A stretch of DNA of 64,000 nt from Catellatospora sp. TT07R-123 (GCF_018327705.1 NZ_BNEM01000001.1:3410001-3474000), one strand, 5' to 3'; positions 7,669 through 16,048 are shown, counted from the first letter of the stretch. Notes: generated by a model from the letters alone, not told the origin. Numbers and translations: made by a program.

Positions 7669-8436
7669 TTGAGTATCGTCAGTCGTGATCTGGCACGGAA
7701 GCCGCTTGTAGAAGCGATCCTAGAGATCAGGTGGAAAATTAGCGGCACTACGGACCCTGCACACCCCCTATATACTGGCGCAATCGCTGGCCTTGTCGGA
7801 GATGTGTATCCCTTCCAGGTGCGCTTACCTGCCATTGATGTTCCGGATGAATATTCGCATTACATAGCGAAATTTCAGCTTCGCACCGGTCCCGAGCAAT
7901 GGCCGCTTATTCAATTGGGGCCAGGTATTGCCACTCTCAACTCAACGCAGGAATATTCGTGGAACGATTTCTATCAGCGCGCAATGCAGCTTTGGGAAAA
8001 CCTCCATCGAGTTTATCCGACATTCAACGGTGGAGCTCCGCCGGAGGTTGACCATCTTGTCCTTAAGTATATAAACGCATTCCCGTTGGAGGGCATGGGA
8101 CCACAGGAGTTCCTTGCCGAAAAACTCAACACCGCCTTCGTGCTTCCCGACGGGATTGCGAGTCATGAGACGGCACCTTCGCCACATATCGCCGCACTCC
8201 AAGTAGCGTATCCGTTAAAGAAGGCCGGCACATCTGGCGTAGTGCGGATCCTGACAGGCACGAAGCGAGAGTCGCCAGCAATGATCGTCGAACTTTCTGC
8301 CGATGGTCGCCTTTCCGGGCCGGTGCACCAAGAGGATTTTGCGAACTGGCTCGATTACTCCCATGCGGTAATCGAACGCTGGTTCTTCGCTTTCATCGAT
8401 GGTGAACTCTTTAAAAGCTTCACTATGGAGCGGTGA
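7669..8436 (+). CDS. TIGR04255 family protein
   Basis: A 255-aa product starting LSIVSRDLARKPLVEAILEIRWKI, the PLVEAIxEIRW opening that defines the sporadic TIGR04255 family. The middle has typical family marks (WNDFYQRAMQLWENLHRVYPTF, EVDHLVLKYINAF) and a C-terminal DYSHAVIERWFFAFI. The function of the family is not established; it is patchily distributed among bacteria. TTG 7669 is preferred because GAAGGA stands eight bases before it. GC and codon use are clearly lower than in the flanking chromosome, suggesting transfer. The stop overlaps the next start, so the three genes form one operon. Confidence 0.7.
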   Translation: MSIVSRDLARKPLVEAILEIRWKISGTTDPAHPLYTGAIAGLVGDVYPFQVRLPAIDVPDEYSHYIAKFQLRTGPEQWPLIQLGPGIATLNSTQEYSWNDFYQRAMQLWENLHRVYPTFNGGAPPEVDHLVLKYINAFPLEGMGPQEFLAEKLNTAFVLPDGIASHETAPSPHIAALQVAYPLKKAGTSGVVRILTGTKRESPAMIVELSADGRLSGPVHQEDFANWLDYSHAVIERWFFAFIDGELFKSFTMER

Positions 8437-8909
8437 TGAGTCACAGCGCTTTATACAACCCCCGGGATCTAGCCGGTCTTTCGGAGCTACGCGGAGACGA
8501 GCTACTGTCTGGCACGAGCGTTCTGAGAGATTCAGTCGTTCGGCACAACCTAGCCGAGTCAGACCGAAGCATGCCTGTACGCATGGGCTTCGCAGCTCGC
8601 GCCGCCGTGATCGCATCTCTCACAGGTGCAGCCGCCTTGGCTAGCTTGAGTACGGCGGTCGTCGCGAGTGACCCATTTAGGCGCCCTAACTCTTCTTCAG
8701 TTAGAGACTGGACCATTGGTGCCGCAGGGGACGCTATGGTGTCTACTGTGAGTGAGGTCGCCGATACAGTCAGCGAGTTGCAGGTAACCCTCGTGGAAGC
8801 CGCCTCAAACGCGGTAACGCAGCTCTTGCTGATGGAGGAAAGGAGGCGCGCTCTCGCGCTGCGAGAGTTCGAACTGATCGGGACCTATGATTTAGACGAC
8901 GAGGACTGA
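8436..8909 (+). CDS. Uncharacterised protein of the TIGR04255 cassette (157 aa)
   Basis: I recognise no family. The ATG at 8436 shares its A with the TGA stop of the preceding gene, so translation is coupled. The product has a hydrophobic Ala-rich stretch at about residues 52-70 (ARAAVIASLTGAAALASLSTAVVA) that could be one membrane segment, followed by a helical region and a Glu/Arg-rich end (LLMEERRRALALREFEL). It may anchor or partner the TIGR04255 protein. Confidence 0.6.
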   Translation: MSHSALYNPRDLAGLSELRGDELLSGTSVLRDSVVRHNLAESDRSMPVRMGFAARAAVIASLTGAAALASLSTAVVASDPFRRPNSSSVRDWTIGAAGDAMVSTVSEVADTVSELQVTLVEAASNAVTQLLLMEERRRALALREFELIGTYDLDDED

Positions 8910-8914
8910 GCTGC

Positions 8915-9562
8915 GTGATCTACGAAGAAGTTGAGACTGGCTCACCTATTCGGCAGGGCGACATCTTCGCGCGTGTACCTCGGTTCGATATTAACCTGTC
9001 CAAGATGTCGGCAATTACATCTTCTGGAATCCCGATCATTGGCGATTGGTCGCGCATCGAACACCTCGCAGAACCATCCAGCATAATCGTTGCAGTCAGA
9101 CCGGTACTCGCCATTGTGATTAGCCAGGATTGCGATGCATCGCGCGCCGAAGAAATTAGCTTCTGCGAGATTCGTTCCTTCAGGGACGTGGATGCAGTGG
9201 CCAAGGATCTTACGGATGCGAAGTACAAGTCATGGGTAAAGATCATTACGACACATGCTAGGGTCAATCAGAAGTGGTTTTACCTACCCCAGGATCCAGC
9301 TTTCAAGATCGTTGAGCGGATGGCAGTCGACTTTCGAGTCCCCATGCGTGTTCCACGCGAGAACGTGGAGGATATGCGCCAGACCAATCGCGTGGGGCGC
9401 CTGAACGATGTAGCGCAATCGCATTTTCGGGAGCGCGTTGGCGAATTCTTTCGCCGGTATCCCTACGACGAATGGTACGCACTGTCACCCGAGGAAATGG
9501 GAGAGTACGGCCCAGCCAAGATGGGTATCGCCGAACCATTCCCTTGGCAGAAATCGCAATAG
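8915..9562 (+). CDS. Uncharacterised protein with QGDIF / ISQDCD motifs (215 aa)
   Basis: The GTG start lies five bases after the stop of the preceding gene. The protein reads SPIRQGDIFARVPRF near the N terminus and LAIVISQDCDASRAEEISFCEI near residue 70. This GDI...SQ(D/T)CD pattern recurs in small proteins of accessory loci, but I know no biochemical function for it. No signal peptide or membrane segment is visible. The SQDCD Cys/Asp pair could be functional. Composition is low-GC like its two upstream partners. Confidence 0.65.
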   Translation: MIYEEVETGSPIRQGDIFARVPRFDINLSKMSAITSSGIPIIGDWSRIEHLAEPSSIIVAVRPVLAIVISQDCDASRAEEISFCEIRSFRDVDAVAKDLTDAKYKSWVKIITTHARVNQKWFYLPQDPAFKIVERMAVDFRVPMRVPRENVEDMRQTNRVGRLNDVAQSHFRERVGEFFRRYPYDEWYALSPEEMGEYGPAKMGIAEPFPWQKSQ

Positions 9563-9878
9563 GCGCGATAGTCCTACTCGACCGGAACCCTTCGTGCGCA
9601 AATAACCAACTTTGAATACACGTACATCGTGGACTACCAGCGGCGGCCCATGTAAATTGCATGACACACAGTACTTCATAAACGCCCGATAGACCTGATC
9701 AACAGCTCAAAAGCCCGAGCGTTCGCGTTCGTTTGCACCTCTACATTGTAGACGGATCCCTATGGGACCTCCCGGCTCGGCAAATCGAAACCGCAGCTTG
9801 CTCCTGCGGATATCGTACGCGAACAAGCTCGACACCGAAGTTGTGAGGACTATACCGAGTGATAGCAACGCACAGCCA
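9563..9878. other. 316-base gap without a gene
   Basis: Lower-GC intergenic DNA between the convergent TIGR04255 cassette and the NUDIX operon. I see no convincing frame, tRNA, direct repeat or strong terminator hairpin. It is the kind of spacer left between two accessory modules. Confidence 0.5.
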
Positions 9879-10304
9879 TCAGAGCAGATTGGCGCCGTCA
9901 TTGGAACGGATCGAGGGCAGAGGGTCGCAGTCGAGCGCATCGAGAATGCGCACAGCAAAGGCCTCGCTCATACGTTCTCTGACCTGGTCAGGGGTCCACC
10001 ACTCCACGGCTACGGATTCGTCGGTCGGTCGCGGTTCGCCCGTGATCCGCTCGGCGAGGAAGACCAGAGCGACAACTCCGAGCTTCATGTTCTTGTAGAC
10101 GCCGGTGAGCCGCACTGCCCGGACTTCGACGCCGGTCTCCTCCAGCACCTCACGGCACATGCCGTCCTCGATGGTCTCGTCAAGTTCGAGGACACCTCCG
10201 GGCAACTGCCATGCGCCTGTGTCCCGGCGCTGGATGACCAGTGCCCTGCCCTGCTCGTCAATGACGACCCCGGCGACGCTGACGGAGTGGCGCGGCTGAG
10301 TCAT
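9879..10304 (-). CDS. NUDIX hydrolase
   Basis: A 141-aa soluble enzyme with a complete Nudix box: GVLELDETIEDGMCREVLEETGV at about residues 37-59, with the catalytic REVLEE core. NUDIX enzymes hydrolyse nucleoside diphosphate-linked compounds; the substrate is not readable. The ATG overlaps the stop of the upstream PP2C-like gene (ATGA), so it is the third gene of a GntR-led operon. In pSAM2-type integrative elements a NUDIX protein (Pif) acts in transfer immunity beside a GntR repressor (KorSA). A comparable role here is only an analogy. Confidence 0.85.
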   Translation of the reverse strand: MTQPRHSVSVAGVVIDEQGRALVIQRRDTGAWQLPGGVLELDETIEDGMCREVLEETGVEVRAVRLTGVYKNMKLGVVALVFLAERITGEPRPTDESVAVEWWTPDQVRERMSEAFAVRILDALDCDPLPSIRSNDGANLL

Positions 10305-11143
10305 CGGGTCTCCTCGAACAGGCAGAGTGCGACGGTGGCGTCGTCGTGACGCTTGTACCGGGGCCGGGCGTAGCCATCGCCATCGGCATTCTCGGCTTGG
10401 CGGACCTGGCGAATTAGTTCTTCAGGTCCATCCTCGGTGAGGAGGTTGAGCAGACCGGCCAAGCTGTAGAGGTCGAAAGTATCGACGGCGCACGAGGCGC
10501 CGTCACTGAGCAACGCTGCCCTGCGTACCGCGCGGGGGCCGGTCAGCGGCAACCGGCCCGTGATGGCCTGTTCTGCTGCGACTGGGGTGGCGGCGGCAAT
10601 CCAGTAACCCTCAGGAGTGTTGGTCAGCAGTCGTTTGCGCTCGGCCGCCACGCGGAGGCGTGCTGCATGCTCCTCGGAATCGATCGCCACGTCACCGGCC
10701 AGCGCCTCCTGACGGATGCGGGTGATCGCGCGTTCGAACCTCTTGTCAGTCATCCTCATCCTCGAAGTGCCTCTGTCGACAATGAGTGAGCTGTCGCACA
10801 GGATCAGGTACTCCAGCTCTGGCCCGTTCTCACGCACCATGCACACGGTTGCAGCGGGCGTGCTCGGGTTGCTCAGGTCGCAATCAGGGTGATCGCGCAT
10901 CACCTGTTCGATGGCAGTCCCAAGCAAGTTCGACAAGGAATCCGTGGGCGCCTTATCGATGGTGTCCTTGAGCCGAACAACTAGCTGGCGGGTGTACCAG
11001 GCAGGGCCATGCATGCATCCGCTATCCAAACCATCTGTGGCTGAGACTCCATCGAGTACGCCGACCACGTTCGCGTAGTGAAAGACCTGGTCCTCGTTGT
11101 CGGGACGGCCCGGGGCGGCCTCGGTCGCCATGGTGACGCGCAT
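10301..11143 (-). CDS. PP2C-like phosphatase domain protein
   Basis: A 280-aa cytosolic protein. The opening MRVTMATEAAPGRPDNEDQVF and VVGVLDGVSATDG resemble the first metal-binding motifs of PPM/PP2C serine/threonine phosphatases. ALLSDGAS in the middle and HDDATVALC near the end match the later Asp motifs. The canonical DGHGG is altered to DGVSATDG, so activity may differ. The start ATG overlaps the GntR stop, and its own stop overlaps the NUDIX start, so the three are translated in a coupled way. A target is not evident. Confidence 0.7.
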   Translation of the reverse strand: MRVTMATEAAPGRPDNEDQVFHYANVVGVLDGVSATDGLDSGCMHGPAWYTRQLVVRLKDTIDKAPTDSLSNLLGTAIEQVMRDHPDCDLSNPSTPAATVCMVRENGPELEYLILCDSSLIVDRGTSRMRMTDKRFERAITRIRQEALAGDVAIDSEEHAARLRVAAERKRLLTNTPEGYWIAAATPVAAEQAITGRLPLTGPRAVRRAALLSDGASCAVDTFDLYSLAGLLNLLTEDGPEELIRQVRQAENADGDGYARPRYKRHDDATVALCLFEETR

Positions 11144-11919
11144 CAGGCGGCCTGATCGTGCGTCGCGTCGTCCCACTCGTAGTGGAGCTTCCACAGGTGA
11201 CCTGCCATGACGTGCACGCAGACCTCAATGGGCCGGTCGTGTGAGTACGCAACGTGCCAGATCTCAAACACCGGCTGTGTCGGCTCCAGTTCCAGGACGC
11301 GCTGCTCGGCGTCGGTAGGCATGCGGACCGTGATGTCTTCAGCAAACCGGGTGGGTGGGTAGCCAGCATCGGCGAGGCGGCCGTACGAACCACCGCGTCC
11401 GGCGTTCTCTCGCAGCAGGTCGGGCTGGCCATCAGCCAGCGACCAGGGAATGTATGAATCGGCGATCTGGGTGGGCTCGTCGTTGGCGTACAAGACTCGG
11501 CCGCGTAGCAGAGCTGGCTCACCCTCGGCCAGTCCAAGGATGTCAGCGACGGCCGCCGGTGGGGTTGCCTTGCCGATCTCGCGGTAGACGGTCCTGGAGT
11601 GGAGTTCGTGACGACTGACCTCGACCTCGGCCGCACCGTTTCCTTCGTTGCGGGCCACATAGCGCTTCTTGGCGTCCCGGAAGATCGTCGGCAGCGAACG
11701 GACTACCGTACCGGCACCTCGGCGCACCTTGATCTCGCCGGTGTTGCGCAGGATCGTCAGCGCTTTGTTCACCGTTGGCCGCGAAACGCGCAGCTCATCG
11801 GCAAGGCGGTCCTCACTAGGCAGCGCAGAACCTGGCGGGTACGTCCCGTCTGCAATGCGACTGCGAACGAGCTCGGCGATCTGAGCGTACTGAGAGCGCG
11901 AGGTCTCGATCGTGGCCAT
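11143..11919 (-). CDS. GntR/HutC-family transcriptional regulator
   Basis: A 258-aa repressor. A winged HTH spans about residues 10-75 (YAQIAELVRSRIADGTYPPG, LPSEDRLADELRVSRPTVNKAL) and a UTRA-type effector domain fills the C-terminal half (DEPTQIADSYIPW, VFEIWHVAYSHDRPIEVCVHVM). ATG 11919 follows AGGGAG; a more upstream ATG (11970) would lie inside the operator region. First gene of the GntR-PP2C-NUDIX operon and very likely autoregulated through the two 14-base repeats upstream. Confidence 0.9.
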   Translation of the reverse strand: MATIETSRSQYAQIAELVRSRIADGTYPPGSALPSEDRLADELRVSRPTVNKALTILRNTGEIKVRRGAGTVVRSLPTIFRDAKKRYVARNEGNGAAEVEVSRHELHSRTVYREIGKATPPAAVADILGLAEGEPALLRGRVLYANDEPTQIADSYIPWSLADGQPDLLRENAGRGGSYGRLADAGYPPTRFAEDITVRMPTDAEQRVLELEPTQPVFEIWHVAYSHDRPIEVCVHVMAGHLWKLHYEWDDATHDQAA

Positions 11920-11934
11920 CAGGACTCCCTGCTC

Positions 11935-12005
11935 GTAGTACGTCTTACCCAGAGTAGGCCGCGCATTCATCAGGTCTCACGTTGGCTTGACGTAATACGT
12001 CTTGC
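11935..12005 (-). promoter_or_regulatory. Paired operator repeats upstream of the GntR operon
   Basis: GTAGTACGTCTTAC (11935-11948) and GTAATACGTCTTGC (11992-12005) are direct repeats with 12 of 14 identical bases, 57 bases apart. The distal copy includes the palindrome GACGTAATACGTC (11989-12001). GntR/HutC regulators bind such short symmetric sites, and two copies bracketing the promoter suggest a looped or cooperative autorepression. Inference from sequence only. Confidence 0.55.
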
Positions 12006-12154
12006 GTTTTGCCTCGACGCTCTCTAGGTTAAGGCAGTAGCTCATCGGTCCGGGTCGCACCCTCGGGCCGGTGAGCTGCCGGAAGGGCGCCCACCGCATC
12101 TCCCAACTCGCAAGGCGCCCTTCCGCTCCCAACTCGACTCCGCAAGGAGGCTCG

Positions 12155-12535
12155 ATGTCTTTGCACACGCCGATCCGCCCGCAGTGGAAGTGCGCGATCT
12201 GTGCGGCGGAGTGGCCCTGCCACACCCGCAGGCGGCAACTGCTCGCGCAGTTCGACGGCTCGCCCGCTTCCCTGGCGCTCGTCCTGGCCCGCCACCTCGT
12301 CCAGGCATGCGAAGACCTCCCGACGACCGCGTCCGGCCTGCTGCACCACCGCTTCCTCGGCTGGCTGAACGCAGCGTCGGCACCTCCGCGAACGCCGCCC
12401 CCGAGGCGACCGCTTCAACCGTTCCCGGACACTCACCTGCCGAACGCCGCTTCCATCGGCTACAGCACACGGCGCCCTGCGCCCGCCCCGCGACGCGGTG
12501 CACGTCGCCTGCTCGCAGCTCTGAAGATCGGCTGA
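12155..12535 (+). CDS. Small cysteine-containing actinobacterial protein (often misnamed flavin reductase)
   Basis: ATG 12155 has AAGGAGG four bases upstream. The product begins MSLHTPIRPQWKCAICAAEW and continues PCHTRRRQLL then SLALVLARHLVQACEDLP, a layout I recall from small actinobacterial proteins that are often labelled flavin reductase without evidence. The CxxC-x5-C cluster could bind a metal. The usual protein ends near GWL at about residue 70. Here the frame continues through a Pro/Arg-rich tail to 126 aa, so the end may be frameshifted or extended. Divergent from the GntR operon. Confidence 0.55.
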   Translation: MSLHTPIRPQWKCAICAAEWPCHTRRRQLLAQFDGSPASLALVLARHLVQACEDLPTTASGLLHHRFLGWLNAASAPPRTPPPRRPLQPFPDTHLPNAASIGYSTRRPAPAPRRGARRLLAALKIG

Positions 12536-12559
12536 CGGGGCTGCGGCGACCACAACTCA

Positions 12560-12624
12560 ATAGACGCTGGCCTATTACATCGACCACGAGAAGATCGCCT
12601 TCGATGTAATAGGCCAGCGTCTAT
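12560..12624. repeat. Long perfect inverted repeat (24-bp arms, 17-nt spacer)
   Basis: The arms at 12560-12583 and 12601-12624 are exact reverse complements and begin ATAGACGCTGGCC. The spacer is 12584-12600. It is longer than any terminator stem nearby, is not followed by T-residues, and stands at the boundary between the accessory zone and the chromosome-like membrane gene. Confidence 0.8.
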
Positions 12625-12655
12625 GAAAAACGGGGTTGTGCCACGGCAGGCGGGG

Positions 12656-12684
12656 GCGGGTACGGCGGCTGCCGCCGTACCCGC
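12656..12684 (-). terminator. Hairpin terminator of the membrane-protein gene
   Basis: GCGGGTACGGCGGC (12656-12669) and GCCGCCGTACCCGC (12671-12684) are exact complements, eight bases after the stop of the minus-strand gene that ends at 12693. The tip will open to form a small loop. Confidence 0.65.
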
Positions 12685-12692
12685 GAATGGTC

Positions 12693-13793
12693 TTATTCCG
12701 CCGCTCGGCCCGCAGGCATCGTCGGCGCCACCAGCACCGCCAGCAGCAGGCCCACCAGGGCCGCGACCACCGGTATCCCGGTCAGCAGCTCCGGCGTCGG
12801 CACAGGGTCCCCCTTGCCCACCCAGTTGATCGAGCCGCCCGCCGCGTACGCCGCGCCGAAGAACGCGATCCACGTCCACCCGGCCGCCAGCGCGGCGAAC
12901 ACCCGCAGCCGACGCGGGGCGGCCGCGCTCGGGCGCAGCCACCAGGCCAGCAGGTCCACGCCGATGCCGCCCACCACCAGGCCGGCCACCATCTCCACGT
13001 TGTTGAAGCCGGTGACGGCCGTGGACAACAGCCCCAGGAACCCGTACAGGATGGTCGCCGTGCCGACCGGGACCGTCCACCGCTTGGCGATCAGCAGCAG
13101 CGGTGCCAACAGCACCACCGTGGTCAGCGCCAGCATCGTGACGAACCGGCCGGTGAAGCCCTCATCGGGGTTGGACAGCGCCACCTGCACCGATCCGGCC
13201 CCGAAGGTGATCACGTTGCCGTACTGGAGGAACAGCAGGATGAGGATGGAGCCGAGCGCGAGGCTGAGGATCGCGGGCAGCAGCGGGCGCAGCCCGGTGG
13301 CGACGGGGCGGTCCTGGAGCCACGCCGCGCGCAGCGGGGTGGTCACGATGACGAACATGGACACGACCAGGCCCAGGTGGGTGGGGCTGAACAGGATGTC
13401 GATGTTCTGCTCGATGCCGAACACCTCGTGCCAGGTGAAGTCGCCGAAGCCGAAGACCGCGAACGCCAGCACCGCGACCGAGGCCGACGCGTAGCCGACC
13501 GGCATGGCGCGCCAGTTCGGGAGGCCGCCGCCGCGCAGGGCCGGGCGTACGGTCCAGGCGATCCAGCCGCCCGTGACCAGGAAGCCCCAGTAGAAGACGG
13601 CGTGCCACGGGGTGAAGAAGGTCTCCAGGCCGGGCACGTTGTTATGCGCCCACGCGTCCAGCATCAGCCCGACGGTGAACCACAGGCCCAGCACCACCAT
13701 CACCAGATCGGTGCGGTAACTCGTGATCGGGCGCACCGGTTCCGGTCCGGACGGTGCGGCTTGGACTTCGGATGCGGTATCGGTGCTGACCAT
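12693..13793 (-). CDS. Polytopic membrane protein of unknown function
   Basis: A 366-aa integral membrane protein with about nine or ten hydrophobic helices spread over its whole length, and a polar N terminus rich in Glu/Ser/Pro. Distinctive stretches are DAWAHNN near residue 47, HAVFYWGFLVTGGWIAW, and FGFGDFTWHEVFGIEQNID with conserved-looking His/Glu. The latter could bind a metal or heme, but I recognise no family. It is divergent from a TetR gene with a 95-base spacer, so TetR control is plausible. Confidence 0.75.
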   Translation of the reverse strand: MVSTDTASEVQAAPSGPEPVRPITSYRTDLVMVVLGLWFTVGLMLDAWAHNNVPGLETFFTPWHAVFYWGFLVTGGWIAWTVRPALRGGGLPNWRAMPVGYASASVAVLAFAVFGFGDFTWHEVFGIEQNIDILFSPTHLGLVVSMFVIVTTPLRAAWLQDRPVATGLRPLLPAILSLALGSILILLFLQYGNVITFGAGSVQVALSNPDEGFTGRFVTMLALTTVVLLAPLLLIAKRWTVPVGTATILYGFLGLLSTAVTGFNNVEMVAGLVVGGIGVDLLAWWLRPSAAAPRRLRVFAALAAGWTWIAFFGAAYAAGGSINWVGKGDPVPTPELLTGIPVVAALVGLLLAVLVAPTMPAGRAAE

Positions 13794-13888
13794 GGTGGCT
13801 CCCCAGGTCGGATTCGCGGACGCGCCGTTGCGCGAGCAAGGATACCGCCGCTCACCCGAACGGCTCGCCCCCGTGGTACACAGGGCCG

Positions 13889-14449
13889 GTGGACGATCTC
13901 GTGCTGGACGCCGTACGCGACTGCGTGCTCGCGTACGGGGTGCGCCGTACCACCGTGACCGAGGTGGCGCGGCGGGCCGGGGTGTCGCGGATGTCGGTGT
14001 ACCGGCGCTGGCCCGACGTGCAGAGCCTGGTCGGCGACCTGATGAGCCGCGAGTGGCACCGGGTGATCGTGGCCGCCCGCGACGGCGGGGACGCCTCCGC
14101 GCCGGGGCGGGAGCGGCTGGTGGCCCAGTCGGTGGCGGCGGCCGCCGTGCTGCGCGGGCACCCGCTGCTCCGCAAGATCATCGACGTCGACCCCGAGATC
14201 CTGCTGCCCTACCTGCTGCACCGGCGCGGAGCCGGGCAGGAGGAGATGCTCGCGTTCCTGGTCGAGGCGATCGCGGCGGGTCAGGCCGACGGGTCGATCC
14301 GCGCGGGCGAGCCGGCCCGGCTGGCTCGCGCGGTGCTGCTCACCGCCCAGTCCTTCGTGCTGTCGATGCCGACTGTCGCCGACGCGTACGACGCCGCCGA
14401 CCTCGACCCCGAACTCGCCGCCCTCCTAGACCGCTACCTCGCCCCGTGA
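13889..14449 (+). CDS. TetR-family transcriptional regulator
   Basis: A 186-aa regulator with the TetR HTH at about residues 18-50 (TTVTEVARRAGVSRMSVYRRWPDVQSLVGDLM) and a helical ligand domain. The start is GTG 13889. It lies between a divergent membrane-protein gene and a convergent AGPS-like oxidase gene (stop codons nine bases apart). Either the membrane protein or the oxidase/GlpD pair may be its target. The ligand cannot be read from sequence. Confidence 0.85.
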   Translation: MDDLVLDAVRDCVLAYGVRRTTVTEVARRAGVSRMSVYRRWPDVQSLVGDLMSREWHRVIVAARDGGDASAPGRERLVAQSVAAAAVLRGHPLLRKIIDVDPEILLPYLLHRRGAGQEEMLAFLVEAIAAGQADGSIRAGEPARLARAVLLTAQSFVLSMPTVADAYDAADLDPELAALLDRYLAP

Positions 14450-14457
14450 CCGGCCGG

Positions 14458-16020
14458 TCAGGGCAGGAGGATGCCCGGGTTGAGGACTCGGGACGGGTCG
14501 AGGGCCTGCTTGACGGCCTGGAGGGCGGTGACGCCGAGGGGGCCGATCTCGCGGACGTACCAGTCGCGGTGCTCGGTGCCGACGCCGTGGTGGTGGCTGA
14601 TGGTGCCGCCCGCGGCGAGGATCGCCTCGTTGGCGGCCTCCTTGGCCCGCTGCCAGCCCGCCACCGCGTCGTCGGCGTACGCCGTCACGATGGTGAAGTA
14701 GAGGGAGGCGCCGGTCTCGTACACGTGGGAGATGTGGCACAGGACCAGGGACGGGGTCGGCAGCGTCGCGAAGAGGGCCTCGCGGACGGCCGCGTACAGG
14801 CCCGGCAGCGCCGACCAGAACGCCGCCGTCTCCAGGGTCTCGGCGAACGCCCCGGCGTCGAGCAGCCCGTCGCGCAGGTATGGCGCGTCGAAGCGGTGTG
14901 CGGCCCAGTGCTCGCCGGGTGCGGTGCCCAGCGGGGTGCCGCCGAGTCCGGCCAGGACCTGCCCGGTGCGCTCGACCGCAGCGGCCACCTCGGCGCCCTC
15001 GTGCCCGACGATCAGCAGGCAGCCGCCTTCGCCGCGCCCGGCACCGGTCGCGCCGATCATGGTCTCGACCTCGTCGGACAGGCGGAGCACGGTCGGCTTC
15101 GGCCCGTCCTGGGCCAGGGTGCGGGCCGCCGCCGCGCCCTCCTCGAACGAGTCGAAGCGCCAGCCCTCGTAGTGCCGCTGCGCGGGGATCGGGCGCACCC
15201 GCACGGTCACCTCGGTGATCACGCCGAACGCGCCCTCGGAGCCGAGGAACAGCTCACGCAGGTCGGGTCCGGCCGCCGAGGCGGGGGCCCGGCCGGTGTG
15301 CAGCACACCCTGCGGGGTGGCCACGGCGAGCGCGACGACCATGTCGTCGAACCGGCCGTATCCGGCGGACAGCTGGCCGGAGGAGCGGGTGGCGGCGAAG
15401 CCGCCGATGGTGGCGTACTCGTAGGACTGAGGGACGTGGCCGAGGGTCAGCCCGTGCTCGGCGAGCAGCTCGTCGGCGCGCGGGGCGGGCAGCCCGGCCT
15501 GGAGCACGGCGGTGCGCGAGATCGGGTCGACGGCGACGAGGCGGTCGAGGCGGCGCAGGTCGAGGGCGACGTACGGGGCGGGGGTGGTGAGGCCGCCGAC
15601 CACCGACGTACCCCCGCCGAAGGGCACCGCGGCCAGGCCGTGCTCGCCGCAGGTGCGCAGCACCGCGACCACCTGGTCGGTGTCGGCCGGGCACAGCACC
15701 GCCTCGGGGGCGTGCGGCACGGCACCGGCGCGCTGTAGCAGCAGGTCGGGAGTGGACTTGCCCGCGCCGTGCGCGGCGCGGGCGGCGGGGTCGGCGTGCA
15801 CGTGCTCGGCGCCGACGATCGCGGCCAGGGCCGACAGCGCCGCCGCGTCCAGCGCGGACGGCGGCAGCTCGACCTGGTCCAGCTCCGCGACGGGCGCGGG
15901 CGGGCGCACGTCGAAGACCTGTCCGAGCAGCTTGGCCACGCCCTCGGGCAGCGGCCGCGCCTTGGTCCGGTCGCCCCAGCGGGCCCAGCCGGCCCGGTGC
16001 ACTTCCCCGATCGCATCCAT
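14458..16020 (-). CDS. FAD-linked oxidase, alkyldihydroxyacetonephosphate synthase-like
   Basis: A 520-aa flavoprotein: PCMH-type FAD domain (PFGGGTSVVGGL at about 145, then SYEYATIGGFAATRSSGQLSAGYGRFDDMV) and a C-terminal FAD-oxidase domain ending GTISHHHGVGTEHRDW...SRVLNPGILLP. The HHHGVG and ATRSSG motifs are those of AGPS, which makes ether-lipid precursors; bacterial homologues may instead be D-lactate or glycolate-type dehydrogenases. It is divergent from glpD, so glycerol-phosphate or DHAP chemistry is a reasonable guess. ATG 16020 is chosen because an upstream GTG (16047) lies inside the palindromic operator. Confidence 0.85.
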   Translation of the reverse strand: MDAIGEVHRAGWARWGDRTKARPLPEGVAKLLGQVFDVRPPAPVAELDQVELPPSALDAAALSALAAIVGAEHVHADPAARAAHGAGKSTPDLLLQRAGAVPHAPEAVLCPADTDQVVAVLRTCGEHGLAAVPFGGGTSVVGGLTTPAPYVALDLRRLDRLVAVDPISRTAVLQAGLPAPRADELLAEHGLTLGHVPQSYEYATIGGFAATRSSGQLSAGYGRFDDMVVALAVATPQGVLHTGRAPASAAGPDLRELFLGSEGAFGVITEVTVRVRPIPAQRHYEGWRFDSFEEGAAAARTLAQDGPKPTVLRLSDEVETMIGATGAGRGEGGCLLIVGHEGAEVAAAVERTGQVLAGLGGTPLGTAPGEHWAAHRFDAPYLRDGLLDAGAFAETLETAAFWSALPGLYAAVREALFATLPTPSLVLCHISHVYETGASLYFTIVTAYADDAVAGWQRAKEAANEAILAAGGTISHHHGVGTEHRDWYVREIGPLGVTALQAVKQALDPSRVLNPGILLP

Positions 16021-16029
16021 GTGTGACAG

Positions 16030-16048
16030 AGTGACATCAAATGTCACT
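16030..16048. promoter_or_regulatory. Palindromic operator between the AGPS-like gene and glpD
   Basis: AGTGACAT-CAA-ATGTCACT is a perfect 8-bp inverted repeat around three bases, with extra TGTGACAG just beside it. It lies in the 80-base region between the divergent starts (16020 and 16101), so one regulator could control both genes. Confidence 0.6.

Noticed and set aside
12029..12587. Minus-strand frames opposite the small Cys protein
   Set aside because: Arg/Ser/Gly-rich shadows; the plus frame has AAGGAGG and a recognisable CxxC start.
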